The notes: generated by a model not told the origin, from the sequence alone. Counted from the stretch's first letter, positions 26,689-35,664 are shown. The stretch is 64,000 nt of DNA from Guyparkeria sp016278265 (GCF_044582145.1 NZ_JBDODO010000009.1), one strand, 5' to 3'. Numbers and translations are program-made.

Positions 26689-27820
26689 AGCCCCCGATCC
26701 GCGCGCGTCCCACGAGGATCGGCAGTGGATGAACCACGCGCTGGCGCTGGCCGAGCGTGGCCTGACCACCACATCGCCCAATCCGCGCGTCGGCTGCGTG
26801 CTGGTCCGCGATGGGGCGATCGTCGGCGAGGGATTCCACGCCCGCGCCGGCGGCCCGCACGCCGAGGTGCATGCCCTGCGGCAGGCCGGTGATCGGGCTC
26901 GTGGCGCGACGGCCTACGTCACGCTCGAGCCCTGCAGTCATGTCGGTCGGACGCCGGCCTGTGCGCCGCAACTGGTCGAGGCCGGCGTGACCCGTGTGGT
27001 GACCGCCATGAACGACCCCAATCCGCAGGTGGCCGGTCGTGGACACGCCATTCTGCGCTCGGCGGGGGTCGAGGTGGTCGAGGCGATCGCCCCGTCGGCG
27101 GCCCGGGCGCTCAACCCGGGCTTCGTCTCGCGCATGGAGCGCGGGCGGCCTTGGGTGACGGTCAAGGTGGCCCAGTCGCTCGACGGGCGCAGTGCGCTGG
27201 CCAGCGGCGAGAGCCAGTGGATCACCGGCGAGTCGGCACGGCGCGACGTGCAGTACCTGCGCGCGCGCCAGTGCGCAGTGCTGAGCGGCATCGACACCGT
27301 GCTGACCGATAGTGCGCGCCTGAACGTGCGCCTATCGGCCGAAGACCTGGGTATCGAGGGCGAGGTGCGCCAGCCGGTACGCGTGGTGCTCGACTCTGGC
27401 CTGCGACTACCGCCCTTTGCCGCGATCTTCGATTCAGCGGGGCCGGTGTGGATCTACACGCGTGATGTGGACGATGGCGTGCACCACGACGCCCTGGTCA
27501 AGCGTGCGGCGACCCTGATCGAGGCACCGGCCGCGCCGCGGTTGGGCCTCGATCTGGAATTCATCCTGGCCGACCTGGCGCGGCGGGAAATCAACGAGGT
27601 ATTGGTCGAGGCGGGCGCCAAGCTGGCCGGGGCGTTCGTCGCCGCCGGATTGTGCGACGAGCTGGTCGTCTACCAGGCGCCGGTGCTGCTGGGGCACCAC
27701 GCCCGCCCGGCGCTGGCGCTGCCCGAGCCGGACGCGCTGGCCGACGCGATGCGCTGGGCACTGATCGACGAGACGCGCCTGGCCGACGACCTGCGCCTGA
27801 CCCTGCGGCCGGTCCGCTGA
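26678..27820 (+). CDS. ribD: Riboflavin biosynthesis deaminase/reductase RibD
   Basis: Bifunctional enzyme: deaminates the pyrimidine produced by GTP cyclohydrolase II, then reduces its ribosyl side chain. The 380-residue protein has an N-terminal cytidine-deaminase-type domain with the zinc motif HAEVHAL (His/Glu) and PCSHVGRTPAC (two Cys). The C-terminal NADPH-dependent reductase domain (about 155-375) includes VKVAQSLDGRSA and VEAGAKLAGAF. First of the rib genes after nrdR; translationally coupled by overlap. Confidence 0.97.
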   Translation: MPTKAPDPRASHEDRQWMNHALALAERGLTTTSPNPRVGCVLVRDGAIVGEGFHARAGGPHAEVHALRQAGDRARGATAYVTLEPCSHVGRTPACAPQLVEAGVTRVVTAMNDPNPQVAGRGHAILRSAGVEVVEAIAPSAARALNPGFVSRMERGRPWVTVKVAQSLDGRSALASGESQWITGESARRDVQYLRARQCAVLSGIDTVLTDSARLNVRLSAEDLGIEGEVRQPVRVVLDSGLRLPPFAAIFDSAGPVWIYTRDVDDGVHHDALVKRAATLIEAPAAPRLGLDLEFILADLARREINEVLVEAGAKLAGAFVAAGLCDELVVYQAPVLLGHHARPALALPEPDALADAMRWALIDETRLADDLRLTLRPVR

Positions 27821-27854
27821 CGTTCGCGACCGACCACTACCTGCGGAGAAACTC

Positions 27855-28496
27855 ATGTTCACCGGCATCATCCAGACCGTCGGCACCCTGGTCGCGCAGA
27901 CCCCCACGGGCGGCGACGCGCGCCTGACCATCGAGGCACCGGGGCTCGACCTGGCGAACACCGCCATTGGCGACAGTATCGCCGTCAACGGTGTCTGCCT
28001 GACGGTCACCGATCTTGAGGGCGACCGCTTTTCGGTCGACTGTTCGGCAGAGACCCTGCGTCTGACCACCGTCGGGCAACTGGCGGCCGGTTCTCGCGTC
28101 AATCTCGAGCCGGCGCTCACCCTGGCCACCCCGCTGGGCGGGCACCTGGTCAGTGGTCACGTCGATGGGCTGGCGATCATTGATGCTCGGCGCAGCGAGG
28201 CGCGGGCCACCGAGTTCTGGTTGCGCGTGCCGCCGGAGCTGGCGCGTTACGTCGCCAAGAAGGGCTCGGTCGCCATCGACGGGGTGAGCCTGACGGTCAA
28301 CGAGGTGAGCGGGGTGCGCTGTCGCCTGACCATCATCCCGCACACGCTCGACGTGACCATCATGGGTGAGTACCGGCCCGGGCAGCAGGTCAATCTGGAG
28401 GTGGACTTGATGGCCCGTTACCTCGAGCGACTGCTGCAGGCCGGCGAGGGGGCTGGCGGTTCCGGTGGGCAGAGCCCCTACCAGGCGTTGACCTGA
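27855..28496 (+). CDS. ribE: Riboflavin synthase alpha subunit
   Basis: Joins two lumazine molecules to give riboflavin. The 213-residue protein starts MFTGIIQTVGTL, the diagnostic N-terminus, and contains two lumazine-binding repeats (about 1-95 and 98-195), with GDSIAVNGVCLTV in the first and KGSVAIDGVSLTVN in the second. Called ribC in some species. It lies 34 bases after ribD. Confidence 0.98.
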   Translation: MFTGIIQTVGTLVAQTPTGGDARLTIEAPGLDLANTAIGDSIAVNGVCLTVTDLEGDRFSVDCSAETLRLTTVGQLAAGSRVNLEPALTLATPLGGHLVSGHVDGLAIIDARRSEARATEFWLRVPPELARYVAKKGSVAIDGVSLTVNEVSGVRCRLTIIPHTLDVTIMGEYRPGQQVNLEVDLMARYLERLLQAGEGAGGSGGQSPYQALT

Positions 28497-28545
28497 GTTG
28501 ACCGGAGCGGCTTGGTGGCCAGATGGTCTACAGTCGCGCCCGCGA

Positions 28546-28554
28546 TGATACAAT
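28546..28554 (+). promoter_or_regulatory. Possible extended -10 promoter for ribBA
   Basis: TGATACAAT fits an extended -10 (TGn plus TACAAT), 33 bases before the ribBA ATG. A start about 7 bases downstream would leave a leader of only some 25 bases, too short for an FMN riboswitch; none is seen anywhere in the rib region. Confidence 0.45.
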
Positions 28555-28587
28555 TACCGATTGCCTTCGACGGCGTTGAGAGACCCT

Positions 28588-29700
28588 ATGAGCTTTAGTT
28601 CCATTGACGAGATCCTCGACGACCTGCGCGCCGGGCGCATGGTCATCATTGTCGATGACGAGGATCGCGAGAACGAGGGCGATCTGGTCATGCTCGCGGA
28701 GCAGGTGCGCCCCGAAGACATCAATTTCATGGCGCGCTACGGCCGCGGGTTGATCTGTCTGACGCTGTCGCAGCCGCGTTGCGAGCAGTTGGAACTGCCG
28801 CTGATGGTCAGCCGCACCCGTGAGGCCTTTCAGACGGCGTTCACCGTTTCGATCGAGGCCGCGCACGGCGTGACCACCGGCATCTCGGCCGCCGATCGCG
28901 CCACCACCATTCGCACCGCGGTGGCCCCGGAGGCCAAGCCCTTGGATTTGGTCCAGCCGGGGCACGTCTTCCCGCTGATGGCGCGTCCCGGCGGCGTGCT
29001 GGCACGGGCCGGGCACACCGAGGCGGGCGTGGACTTGGCGCGACTGGCCGAGGCGCGCGAGCCGGCGGCCGTGATCGTCGAGATCCTCAACGAGGACGGC
29101 TCGATGGCGCGCCGCCCGGACCTGGAGCGCTTCGCGGCCGAGCACGACATCAAGATCGGCTCGATCGAGGACCTGATCCGCTACCGCATGCGCCACGAGC
29201 GCTCGGTCGAGCACCAGTTCGCCACCGAGATCGACACGCGTCACGGCCGGTTCACCTTGCACGCCTACAAGGATTTCACCAGCGGGCAGTTGCAGTTCGC
29301 CGCGGTGCGCGGCACACCGGATGCCGAGACGCCCACGCCGGTGCGGGTGCACGTGCATCACGCGGTCTGCGACCTGTTCGAACCGCAGGATCGCGATTGC
29401 GGCTGGCCGTTCTCCGACGTGCTGGCCCGGCTGGGTGACATGGAAACGGGCGTGGCCGTGGTGCTGCGCTCGACGCCCAACGAGGACGAGATGCTGCGCC
29501 AGCTGCAGGGCTGGGAGCATCCCTCGTCGCCGCCGGCCGGGGGTGAGGTCGAAGAGCTGCGAAATTACGGGGTGGGTGCCCAGATCCTTAAGGATCTGGG
29601 CGTCCGTCAGATGCGCGTGATGAGCGCGCCCAAGCGCTTCCATGCCCTGGCCGGCTTCGGCCTGGAAGTGGTTGACTACATACACGACGAGGCGGAATAA
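28588..29700 (+). CDS. ribBA: 3,4-dihydroxy-2-butanone 4-phosphate synthase with degenerate GTP cyclohydrolase II domain
   Basis: The N-terminal domain (about 1-205) makes the four-carbon precursor of lumazine from ribulose 5-phosphate and is intact, with DDEDRENEGDLVMLAEQV and ARPGGVLARAGHTEAGVDLARLA. The C-terminal domain (about 205-365) is related to GTP cyclohydrolase II but lacks a normal zinc site: the usual RCDCG reads DRDCG, and the YxRQEGRGIGL catalytic stretch is absent (VLRSTPNEDEM instead). This matches the RibBX type, so a separate active RibA is expected elsewhere. Start ATG 28588 (370 residues) is preferred over TTG 28561. Confidence 0.93.
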   Translation: MSFSSIDEILDDLRAGRMVIIVDDEDRENEGDLVMLAEQVRPEDINFMARYGRGLICLTLSQPRCEQLELPLMVSRTREAFQTAFTVSIEAAHGVTTGISAADRATTIRTAVAPEAKPLDLVQPGHVFPLMARPGGVLARAGHTEAGVDLARLAEAREPAAVIVEILNEDGSMARRPDLERFAAEHDIKIGSIEDLIRYRMRHERSVEHQFATEIDTRHGRFTLHAYKDFTSGQLQFAAVRGTPDAETPTPVRVHVHHAVCDLFEPQDRDCGWPFSDVLARLGDMETGVAVVLRSTPNEDEMLRQLQGWEHPSSPPAGGEVEELRNYGVGAQILKDLGVRQMRVMSAPKRFHALAGFGLEVVDYIHDEAE

Positions 29701-29724
29701 CCGCCGCTCACGGGACAGACAGGC

Positions 29725-30207
29725 ATGAATGAAGTTCAGGTGATCGAAGGTGGGCTGACGGCCCGCGCGGGACGTTACGCCATCGTGGCGACGCGCTGGA
29801 ATGCACAGGTGGTTGACCGGCTGCGCGATGGCGCGATCGACACCCTGCGTCGGCACGGCATCGACCCGGCCCAGATCACGGTGGTGATGGCACCGGGCTC
29901 CTTCGAGCTGCCGCTGGTCGCCCAGCGTGTCGCGGCAAGCGAGAAATTCGATGCAATCATCTGTCTCGGCGCGGTCATCCGTGGCGCGACGCCGCATTTC
30001 GACTACGTCGCGGGCGAAGCCGCCAAGGGCATCGCCGGTGTGGCCACCGATTTCGACATGCCGGTGATCTTCGGCGTGTTGACCACCGACACGGTCGATC
30101 AGGCAATGGAGCGCGCCGGCAGCAAGGCCGGCAACAAGGGCGCGGAAGCCGCTGCCACCGCCATCGAGATGGTCAACCTTCTCGATCAGATCGACCAGAT
30201 TGCCTAA
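29725..30207 (+). CDS. ribH: 6,7-dimethyl-8-ribityllumazine synthase
   Basis: Condenses the RibB product with the RibD-derived pyrimidine; assembles into large hollow oligomers. The 160-residue protein has the substrate motifs PGSFELPLVAQ (about 56-66) and CLGAVIRGATPHFDYVAGEAAKGI (catalytic His in the TPHFDYV part). It sits 24 bases after ribBA and 6 bases before nusB, the standard order. Confidence 0.98.
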   Translation: MNEVQVIEGGLTARAGRYAIVATRWNAQVVDRLRDGAIDTLRRHGIDPAQITVVMAPGSFELPLVAQRVAASEKFDAIICLGAVIRGATPHFDYVAGEAAKGIAGVATDFDMPVIFGVLTTDTVDQAMERAGSKAGNKGAEAAATAIEMVNLLDQIDQIA

Positions 30208-30213
30208 GCACCC

Positions 30214-30747
30214 ATGATCAAGCAGTTTCCCCAAGATGACTCTACCGGTGGCGAGGTCCCAGAGGACCCGCGCGGTACCGAGGAAAGTCCCCCGGGCCGT
30301 GGCGGCAAGTCCTCGCCGGCGCGTAAACAACGGCGCTGGGCGCGTGAACGGGCCGTGCAGGGGCTCTACCAGCAGTTGTTGAACCCGCTTGCGGTCGACC
30401 AGCTCGAGGCGCAGTTCATGGAGGATGCCTTCATGCTGCGTATCGACCTCGACCTGTTTCGTCGCATCCTGCGTGGTGTCGAGCAGCATGCCGCCGAACT
30501 CGATGCGGCCATCGAGCCCCACCTGGATCGACCGGTACATGAGCTCGATCCGATCGAGCACGCGATCCTGCGCCTGGGTGCCTTCGAGCTGACGCACATG
30601 CTCGAGACCCCGCGCGCGATCGTGATCAACGAGGCGGTCGAGCTGGCCAAGCGCTTTGGCGCGACGGACGGGCATCGCTATGTCAATGGCGTGCTCGACC
30701 GGCTGGCCGATCACACCCGCCCCACCGAACCCCGTCGCCGGGACTGA
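30214..30747 (+). CDS. nusB: Transcription antitermination factor NusB
   Basis: RNA-binding partner of NusE (S10) in antitermination of rRNA operons. The 177-residue protein carries an N-terminal extension of about 35 charged and low-complexity residues before the NusB core (RRWARERAVQGLYQQLLNP), and ends with the AVELAKRFGATDGHRYVNGVLDRLA signature. The extension is longer than in E. coli NusB (139 residues). It belongs to the rib-nusB-thiL-pgpA unit. Confidence 0.96.
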   Translation: MIKQFPQDDSTGGEVPEDPRGTEESPPGRGGKSSPARKQRRWARERAVQGLYQQLLNPLAVDQLEAQFMEDAFMLRIDLDLFRRILRGVEQHAAELDAAIEPHLDRPVHELDPIEHAILRLGAFELTHMLETPRAIVINEAVELAKRFGATDGHRYVNGVLDRLADHTRPTEPRRRD

Positions 30748-30791
30748 CGGTCTCCGGCCCCGCCGGGTTGCCCGGGAGGACACTGGTCGAC

Positions 30792-31760
30792 ATGCAGGAA
30801 TTCGACCTGATCCATCGGTATTTCGATTGGGCCCCGGCGAATCCCGAGGTCGCGCTCGCCGGTGGCGACGATGCCGCGATCCTGGCCCCGCCGCCGGGGC
30901 AGCATGTGGTGATCGCCACCGACATGTTGATCGCCGGTCGTCATTTCCCTGAATCGACCGCCCCCGATGCCATTGCCCACAAGGCCCTGGCGGTGAATCT
31001 CTCCGATCTGGCCGCGATGGGTGCCGCCCCGCTGGGCTTCACCCTGTCATTGGGCTTGCCCGAAACAAACGAATCCTGGCTTCAGCGGTTTTCGAGCGGC
31101 CTGCGGGCGGCAGCGGATCGCTGGGGCTGTGATTTGGTCGGTGGAGACACCGTCCGCGCCCCCCAACTGACCCTCTCGATCACCGTGTTCGGCTCGGTGC
31201 CTGCCGGCAAGGCGATCCGGCGGAGTGGCGCCCGTCCCGGTGACCAGCTGGCCGTGACCGGCACGATCGGCGATGCGGCACTGGGCCTGATGCTGGCTCT
31301 TGGAACCGAACACGCGCTGCCCGATCTCTCCCGCTCGGATCGTGACTATCTCCTTGATCGTCTTGACCGCCCGGAACCCCGGTTATCCGTGGGCCAGGCC
31401 CTGTGTGGAGTGGCCACCGCGGGCCTGGATGTCTCCGACGGCCTGCTACAGGATCTCGGTCACATGCTCAGCGCCAGCGGTCTGTCGGCGCGAATCGACC
31501 TCGATGCCATTCCCCTCTCATTGGCGGCAAGGCGCTGGCTCGATGCCCAGCCCGCGGCTATCGACCGGGTGCTGGGTGGGGGCGATGACTACGAGCTGCT
31601 GCTCGCCCTACCACCCGAGTTGCCACTTGACCCGGCCTGGGGGCTGACGGTGATCGGTCGGTTGGATAATGTCGGGCCGGTGGGTGAGATTCGGGAGCGG
31701 GGCGGTCGGCCCTTGCCGGGACAGCGCGGCTACGACCATTTCACGGAGGAGGGCGCATGA
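30792..31760 (+). CDS. thiL: Thiamine-monophosphate kinase
   Basis: Phosphorylates thiamine monophosphate to thiamine pyrophosphate. The 322-residue protein has GGDDAAILAPPPGQHVVIATDML (Mg-ATP site), KALAVNLSDLAAMGAAP and WGCDLVGGDTVRAP, followed by a C-terminal AIR-synthase-like domain with LDVSDGLLQDL and GGGDDYELL. Start ATG 30792 is preceded by GGGAGGA; the upstream alternative at 30768 lacks a site. The stop overlaps pgpA. Confidence 0.97.
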   Translation: MQEFDLIHRYFDWAPANPEVALAGGDDAAILAPPPGQHVVIATDMLIAGRHFPESTAPDAIAHKALAVNLSDLAAMGAAPLGFTLSLGLPETNESWLQRFSSGLRAAADRWGCDLVGGDTVRAPQLTLSITVFGSVPAGKAIRRSGARPGDQLAVTGTIGDAALGLMLALGTEHALPDLSRSDRDYLLDRLDRPEPRLSVGQALCGVATAGLDVSDGLLQDLGHMLSASGLSARIDLDAIPLSLAARRWLDAQPAAIDRVLGGGDDYELLLALPPELPLDPAWGLTVIGRLDNVGPVGEIRERGGRPLPGQRGYDHFTEEGA

Positions 31761-32290
31761 CCGGCGCCAAAACCTCGCGACGGATACGGTTGGCCGAGCT
31801 CGGGCGCAGCCCGGTGATGTGGCTCGCCTTCGGTGGCGGCACGGGACTTTCGCCGCGTGCGCCCGGCACCGTGGGCACCTTGCCCGGCCTGCTGCTGGGC
31901 TGGCTGCTGATGATGCTGGCCGCCCCTTGGGGCGACGTGGCGGTGATCAGCCTGCTGCTGGCCGTCACCTTGGTGCTGTCCGTCCTCGGGGTCTATCTCT
32001 GCGGCGAGGCCAGTCGGCGTCTGGGCGTGCACGATCACGGCGGCATCGTCTTTGACGAAATCGTCGGGGTGTTGCTGGTGTTCGTGTCCTTGCCGGAAAC
32101 CTGGTGGCAGGTGGCCCTGATCTTTCTCTGGTTCCGCGTGTTCGACGTGATCAAGCCGTGGCCGATCGGCTGGCTGGATCGGCGCGTGCACGGCGGGCTG
32201 GGGATCATGCTCGACGACCTGCTGGCGGGCGTTTATGCCCTGCTAGCCGTCTGGTTAAGCCTGTGGGGGATCGGCGCGGTCGCTGGCTGA
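31757..32290 (+). CDS. pgpA: Phosphatidylglycerophosphatase A
   Basis: Membrane phosphatase making phosphatidylglycerol from its phosphate. The 177-residue protein has the conserved GGGTGLSPRAPGTVGTLPG start, three or four membrane helices, and the catalytic-type DEIVGVLLVF and FRVFDVIKPWPIGWLD motifs. The start overlaps the thiL stop by 4 bases. Its end is three bases from the convergent moaB end. Confidence 0.97.
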   Translation: MTGAKTSRRIRLAELGRSPVMWLAFGGGTGLSPRAPGTVGTLPGLLLGWLLMMLAAPWGDVAVISLLLAVTLVLSVLGVYLCGEASRRLGVHDHGGIVFDEIVGVLLVFVSLPETWWQVALIFLWFRVFDVIKPWPIGWLDRRVHGGLGIMLDDLLAGVYALLAVWLSLWGIGAVAG

Positions 32291-32293
32291 GAC

Positions 32294-32815
32294 TTATCGC
32301 TCGGTGAGCCGTGGCATCAGCTCGACCAGGTTGCAGGGGCGCTTGCGGTAGTCGAGTTGGCTCTCGATCAGGTTGTCCCAGGCATCCTTGCAGGCGCCGG
32401 TTGAGCCGGGCAGGACGAACAAGTAGGTGCGATTGGCGACCCCGGCGGTTGCCCGTGACTGCAGGGTCGAGCTGCCGATGGTCTGGAACGACAGGGCGCG
32501 GAACATCTCGCCGAATCCGTCGATGGTCTTGTCGAACAGCACTGAAACGGCCTCCGGGGTGCCGTCCCGGCCCGTCAGACCGGTGCCCCCGGTGGTGATC
32601 ACCACGTCGCACTCGGGGGCGGCGATCCACTGCGAGACCGCCGCGCGGATCTGGTGGATATCGTCGGGGCGCAACTGGCGCTCATAAAGCCGGTGACCGA
32701 CGCCTTCGAGCCGCTCGACCAGCAGGTCGCCGGAGCGATCCTCGGCGAGGCTGCGGCTGTCGGAGACGGTCAGGACGGCGATATTCAGCGGCTTGAAGTG
32801 ACGTTCTTCACTCAT
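32294..32815 (-). CDS. moaB: Molybdenum cofactor biosynthesis protein MoaB
   Basis: MogA/MoaB-type molybdopterin adenylyltransferase family protein. The start at ATG 32815 (173 residues) has GGAGGG at a good distance; the ORF extends 8 codons further without support. Motifs: NIAVLTVSDSRSLAEDRSGD, the nucleotide-binding TTGGTGLTGRDGTPEA and the LPGSTGACKDAW end. No other moa/moe genes are near. Confidence 0.95.
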   Translation of the reverse strand: MSEERHFKPLNIAVLTVSDSRSLAEDRSGDLLVERLEGVGHRLYERQLRPDDIHQIRAAVSQWIAAPECDVVITTGGTGLTGRDGTPEAVSVLFDKTIDGFGEMFRALSFQTIGSSTLQSRATAGVANRTYLFVLPGSTGACKDAWDNLIESQLDYRKRPCNLVELMPRLTER

Positions 32816-32847
32816 GGTCGGTTTCCCTCCAGGACTCATCGACTTCC

Positions 32848-33090
32848 CTACGGGGTTGCCGGGTAGGGTATCGGGTCAGGCTCGGCGCCGTCGGCGCACT
32901 TGCGGCAGGTCAGCATGGTGCCCAACATGGCGATGCGCCCCAGGCTCTGTTCCACCCAGGGGCGGTTGATCCAGGGCGGATCGTGGCGGGTGTGCTGATG
33001 ATGGCCGCATTCCAGCCGTGCGAACCAGTGGCCCTCGGCATCGCGATGGAACGAACGAATGGCTCGTGGCGGTGCCTCGGCCGAGGTCAT
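32848..33090 (-). CDS. DUF3565 family small protein
   Basis: An 80-residue protein with a conserved pattern of putative metal ligands: LECGHHQHTRHDPPW (about 28-42) and a C-terminal CRKCADG. This matches the DUF3565 family, sometimes called pressure-regulated; its function is unknown. Start ATG 33090 overlaps the rimO stop, implying coupling to rimO. The zinc-binding role is inferred from the Cys/His spacing. Confidence 0.85.
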   Translation of the reverse strand: MTSAEAPPRAIRSFHRDAEGHWFARLECGHHQHTRHDPPWINRPWVEQSLGRIAMLGTMLTCRKCADGAEPDPIPYPATP

Positions 33091-34499
33091 CAGGGGACGG
33101 GCACGCCCCACAGGTCGTGCTCGTCCGCCTCGATGATCTCCACCTCGAGGAAATCGCCGAGTGCGACATCGGTGATCTCCGGCAGGTAGACCACGCCATC
33201 GATTTCCGGGGCGTCGGCCATGCTGCGCGCCACCGCGCCAGAGTCGTCCACGGCATCCACCAGCACCGGCATGCGTTGTCCTACCTTCTTGGCCAGCTTG
33301 GCCGCGCTGATGGCTGCCTGCTTTTCCATGAAGCGCGCCAGGCGTTCCTGCTTGACGTCCTCTGGCACCGGGTCGGGCAGGTCATTCGCAGTCGCGCCAT
33401 CGACGGGCGAGTAGGCGAAGGCGCCCACCCGGTCGAGCTGGGCCTCGTCGAGGAAATCCAGTAGCTCCTCGAATTCCGCTTCCGTTTCGCCGGGAAAACC
33501 GACGATGAAGGTCGAACGGATGGTGATTTCCGGGCAGATCTCCCGCCACTTGGCGATCCGCTTGAGGACATTCTCGCTGGAGGCCGGACGCTTCATCAGC
33601 TTGAGGATGCGGTGGCTGGCGTGCTGGAAGGGGATATCCAGATACGGAAGGATCAGCCCCTCGGCCATCAGCTCGACGGCATCATCGACGTGGGGGTAGG
33701 GGTAGACGTAGTGCAGCCGTATCCACGCATCCAGCGAGCCTAGGGCTGCCGCGAGTTCGCGGAAACGGGTCTTGAGCGGCTTGCCGCCCCAGAAGTCGAG
33801 CCGGTAGCGGGTGTCTAGCCCATAGGCGCTGGTGTCCTGGGAGACGACCAGCAGCTCGCGCACGCCGGCGTTGACCAGGTTCTCAGCCTCGGTCATCACC
33901 TCGCCGATCGGGCGGCTGACGAGATCGCCCCGCAGGCTGGGGATGATGCAGAAGCTGCAGCGATGGTTGCAGCCTTCGGAAATCTTGAGGTAGGCGTAAT
34001 GGCGCGGGGTGAGCTTAACGCCGACGGCGTCTTCCAGTGACAGGGTGTCGGTATTCACCTGCCCATGGGCGGCCGAGTCCCGGGCCTTGTCCTTCGCCTG
34101 GCTGCCCGGTTCGGGCATCACGTCGACAAAGGGGTCGAAACGCGGCGGCAGGTGCTGATGCACCGCCTCCATCACTTCCTGGTAGGCCTGCGGGCCGGTC
34201 ACGGCCAGTACGTTGGGATGCGTCTGACGCACCAGATCCCCTTCGTCGCGACCGCCTAGGCAGCCGGTGACGATCACGCGGCCGTTCTCGTCCAGGGCCT
34301 CGCCGATGGTGTCGAGCGATTCCTGCACCGCCGAGTCGATGAACCCGCAGGTGTTGATGATCACCAGTTCGGCGCCCTCGTAGCTGTCGGACAGGGCGTA
34401 GCCCTCCGCGCGCAGCTGGGTGAGGATGCGTTCAGAGTCGACCAGCGCCTTGGGACAGCCCAGGCTGACAAAGCCGATGCGCGGCGGGTTTTGCGTCAT
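33090..34499 (-). CDS. rimO: Ribosomal protein S12 methylthiotransferase RimO
   Basis: Radical-SAM enzyme that adds a methylthio group to Asp88 of S12. The 469-residue protein has an N-terminal MTTase domain starting RIGFVSLGCPKALVDSE with three Cys (also NTCGFID and GCLGG), the radical-SAM motif CNHRCSFCIIP (CxxxCxxC) and a C-terminal TRAM domain. Start ATG 34499 overlaps the upstream DUF3579 gene by 4 bases; the open frame extends further but lacks homology. A segment around residues 128-160 rich in charged residues (AKDKARD) is a family-type insertion. Confidence 0.97.
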   Translation of the reverse strand: MTQNPPRIGFVSLGCPKALVDSERILTQLRAEGYALSDSYEGAELVIINTCGFIDSAVQESLDTIGEALDENGRVIVTGCLGGRDEGDLVRQTHPNVLAVTGPQAYQEVMEAVHQHLPPRFDPFVDVMPEPGSQAKDKARDSAAHGQVNTDTLSLEDAVGVKLTPRHYAYLKISEGCNHRCSFCIIPSLRGDLVSRPIGEVMTEAENLVNAGVRELLVVSQDTSAYGLDTRYRLDFWGGKPLKTRFRELAAALGSLDAWIRLHYVYPYPHVDDAVELMAEGLILPYLDIPFQHASHRILKLMKRPASSENVLKRIAKWREICPEITIRSTFIVGFPGETEAEFEELLDFLDEAQLDRVGAFAYSPVDGATANDLPDPVPEDVKQERLARFMEKQAAISAAKLAKKVGQRMPVLVDAVDDSGAVARSMADAPEIDGVVYLPEITDVALGDFLEVEIIEADEHDLWGVPVP

Positions 34500-34834
34500 G
34501 AGGGGGCGGCGTCCGGTGACGTGGGGGGATTGTCGCCGGTATATTCCTCGAGATGGCCGTCCGGATACTGGACGTGCACCTTGAGGTTGTTGCGCTCGAT
34601 GAACTGCATCACCGAGTCGAACATCTGGCGGTTGGCCGTCTTGAGGCACGGCTCGATGGCCAACACCTTCTGCCCGTTGAGCATCACCGGGTGCAGCCGT
34701 TGCGAGTAGACCAGACGGTGCTGGGCAAACGTCGCATCCCAACTCGAGATGCGATCGATCCAGTCACTCGGGCGGAATCGGGCGCCGGCCTTGGTCACTG
34801 ACTCGACGATGTAGCGTTTCGGCTGGTTGTCCAT
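34496..34834 (-). CDS. DUF3579 family protein
   Basis: A 112-residue cytosolic protein. The N-terminal VESVTKAGARFRPSDWIDRIS and the following KVLAIEPCLKTANRQMFDSVMQFIERNNL identify the DUF3579 family, whose function is unknown. I start at ATG 34834, where the family homology begins; the longer open frame is not supported. Overlap with rimO suggests shared expression. Confidence 0.85.
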   Translation of the reverse strand: MDNQPKRYIVESVTKAGARFRPSDWIDRISSWDATFAQHRLVYSQRLHPVMLNGQKVLAIEPCLKTANRQMFDSVMQFIERNNLKVHVQYPDGHLEEYTGDNPPTSPDAAPS

Positions 34835-35097
34835 GAAGTCGTGGCTTGCTCGGCCTGCACCGAATGTGGATGGGGCGTGTCGAAGGCGTCCAGCGGCCGG
34901 GTGGCTTCGCGGGCCGTTGGCGGCCATCGCGGTAAGCTCTGGCTCGGTCGGCACCCACCCGGATGAGTCACCGTGGTGGCCACTCCGGGGCGGGGAATAC
35001 CGGGACGCTCGACGCTTCCTTTAGAATCAATCGGCCATTTTACTTCACTTGGCCGGCAAACGCATCCGGCCAGACAAAACGAGGCAGGGAGAAGGGC

Positions 35098-35664
35098 ATG
35101 GAAACACGCGCGGGAGTTGCTCAGGAGCGCCGGGACGGCTCGTTGTCGATCATCCTGGTGGATACCGGTGGGACGTTCAACAAGCGCTATCGGCCGACCG
35201 ACGGCACCCTGGTCGTCGAGCCGGGCGCGCGGGCCGCGCGGGAAATACTACGATCGGCCGAGATGAACCTGGATATCGATTGGCTTGATCCCGTGTGCAA
35301 GGACAGCCTGGACATGACGGATGCCGACCGTGATGCCATCGTCGCCTCGTTGTCCGACGCGGCGCGACAGCGACCCGGTGCCCCGATCGTGGTGGTGCAT
35401 GGCACCGACACCATGGTGTGCACGGGTGAGGTGCTTTCGCGCGCGTTCCCCGAGCGTTGCGTGGTGTTGACGGGCGCCATGCGCCCCTACGCGATCGATC
35501 CGGTCGAGCCGGCGTTGAATCTGGGATTGGCATTGGGCTTCGCTCAGGCGCGTCCCTGTCCCGGTGTCTACCTGGCGATGAGCGGACGGGTGTGCCCGCT
35601 GGGGGAGCTGGAGAAGGATCGGGCCAGCGGGTGCTTCCGGCCAAGCTCGCCGCGGTCGGCATAA
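35098..35664 (+). CDS. Short asparaginase-domain protein
   Basis: A 188-residue protein corresponding to only the N-terminal domain of L-asparaginase. Visible motifs are LVDTGGTFNKRY (threonine-bearing TGGT loop) and the second-site VVHGTDTMV. The SLDMTDADRDAIV segment is typical of a compact stand-alone family seen in other gammaproteobacteria, so I do not regard it as a truncation. It ends just before the terminator shared with soxB. Start ATG 35098 has AGGGAGAAGG upstream. Its physiological substrate is unknown. Confidence 0.82.
   Translation: METRAGVAQERRDGSLSIILVDTGGTFNKRYRPTDGTLVVEPGARAAREILRSAEMNLDIDWLDPVCKDSLDMTDADRDAIVASLSDAARQRPGAPIVVVHGTDTMVCTGEVLSRAFPERCVVLTGAMRPYAIDPVEPALNLGLALGFAQARPCPGVYLAMSGRVCPLGELEKDRASGCFRPSSPRSA

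Noticed and set aside
28497..28587. FMN riboswitch before ribBA
   Set aside because: The gap is only 91 bases and lacks the conserved RFN element pattern; an extended -10 lies in it instead.
28528..30783. Long minus-strand open frame of 751 codons over the rib genes
   Set aside because: It is a shadow of high-GC coding on the plus strand; the plus-strand genes are all well-known families.
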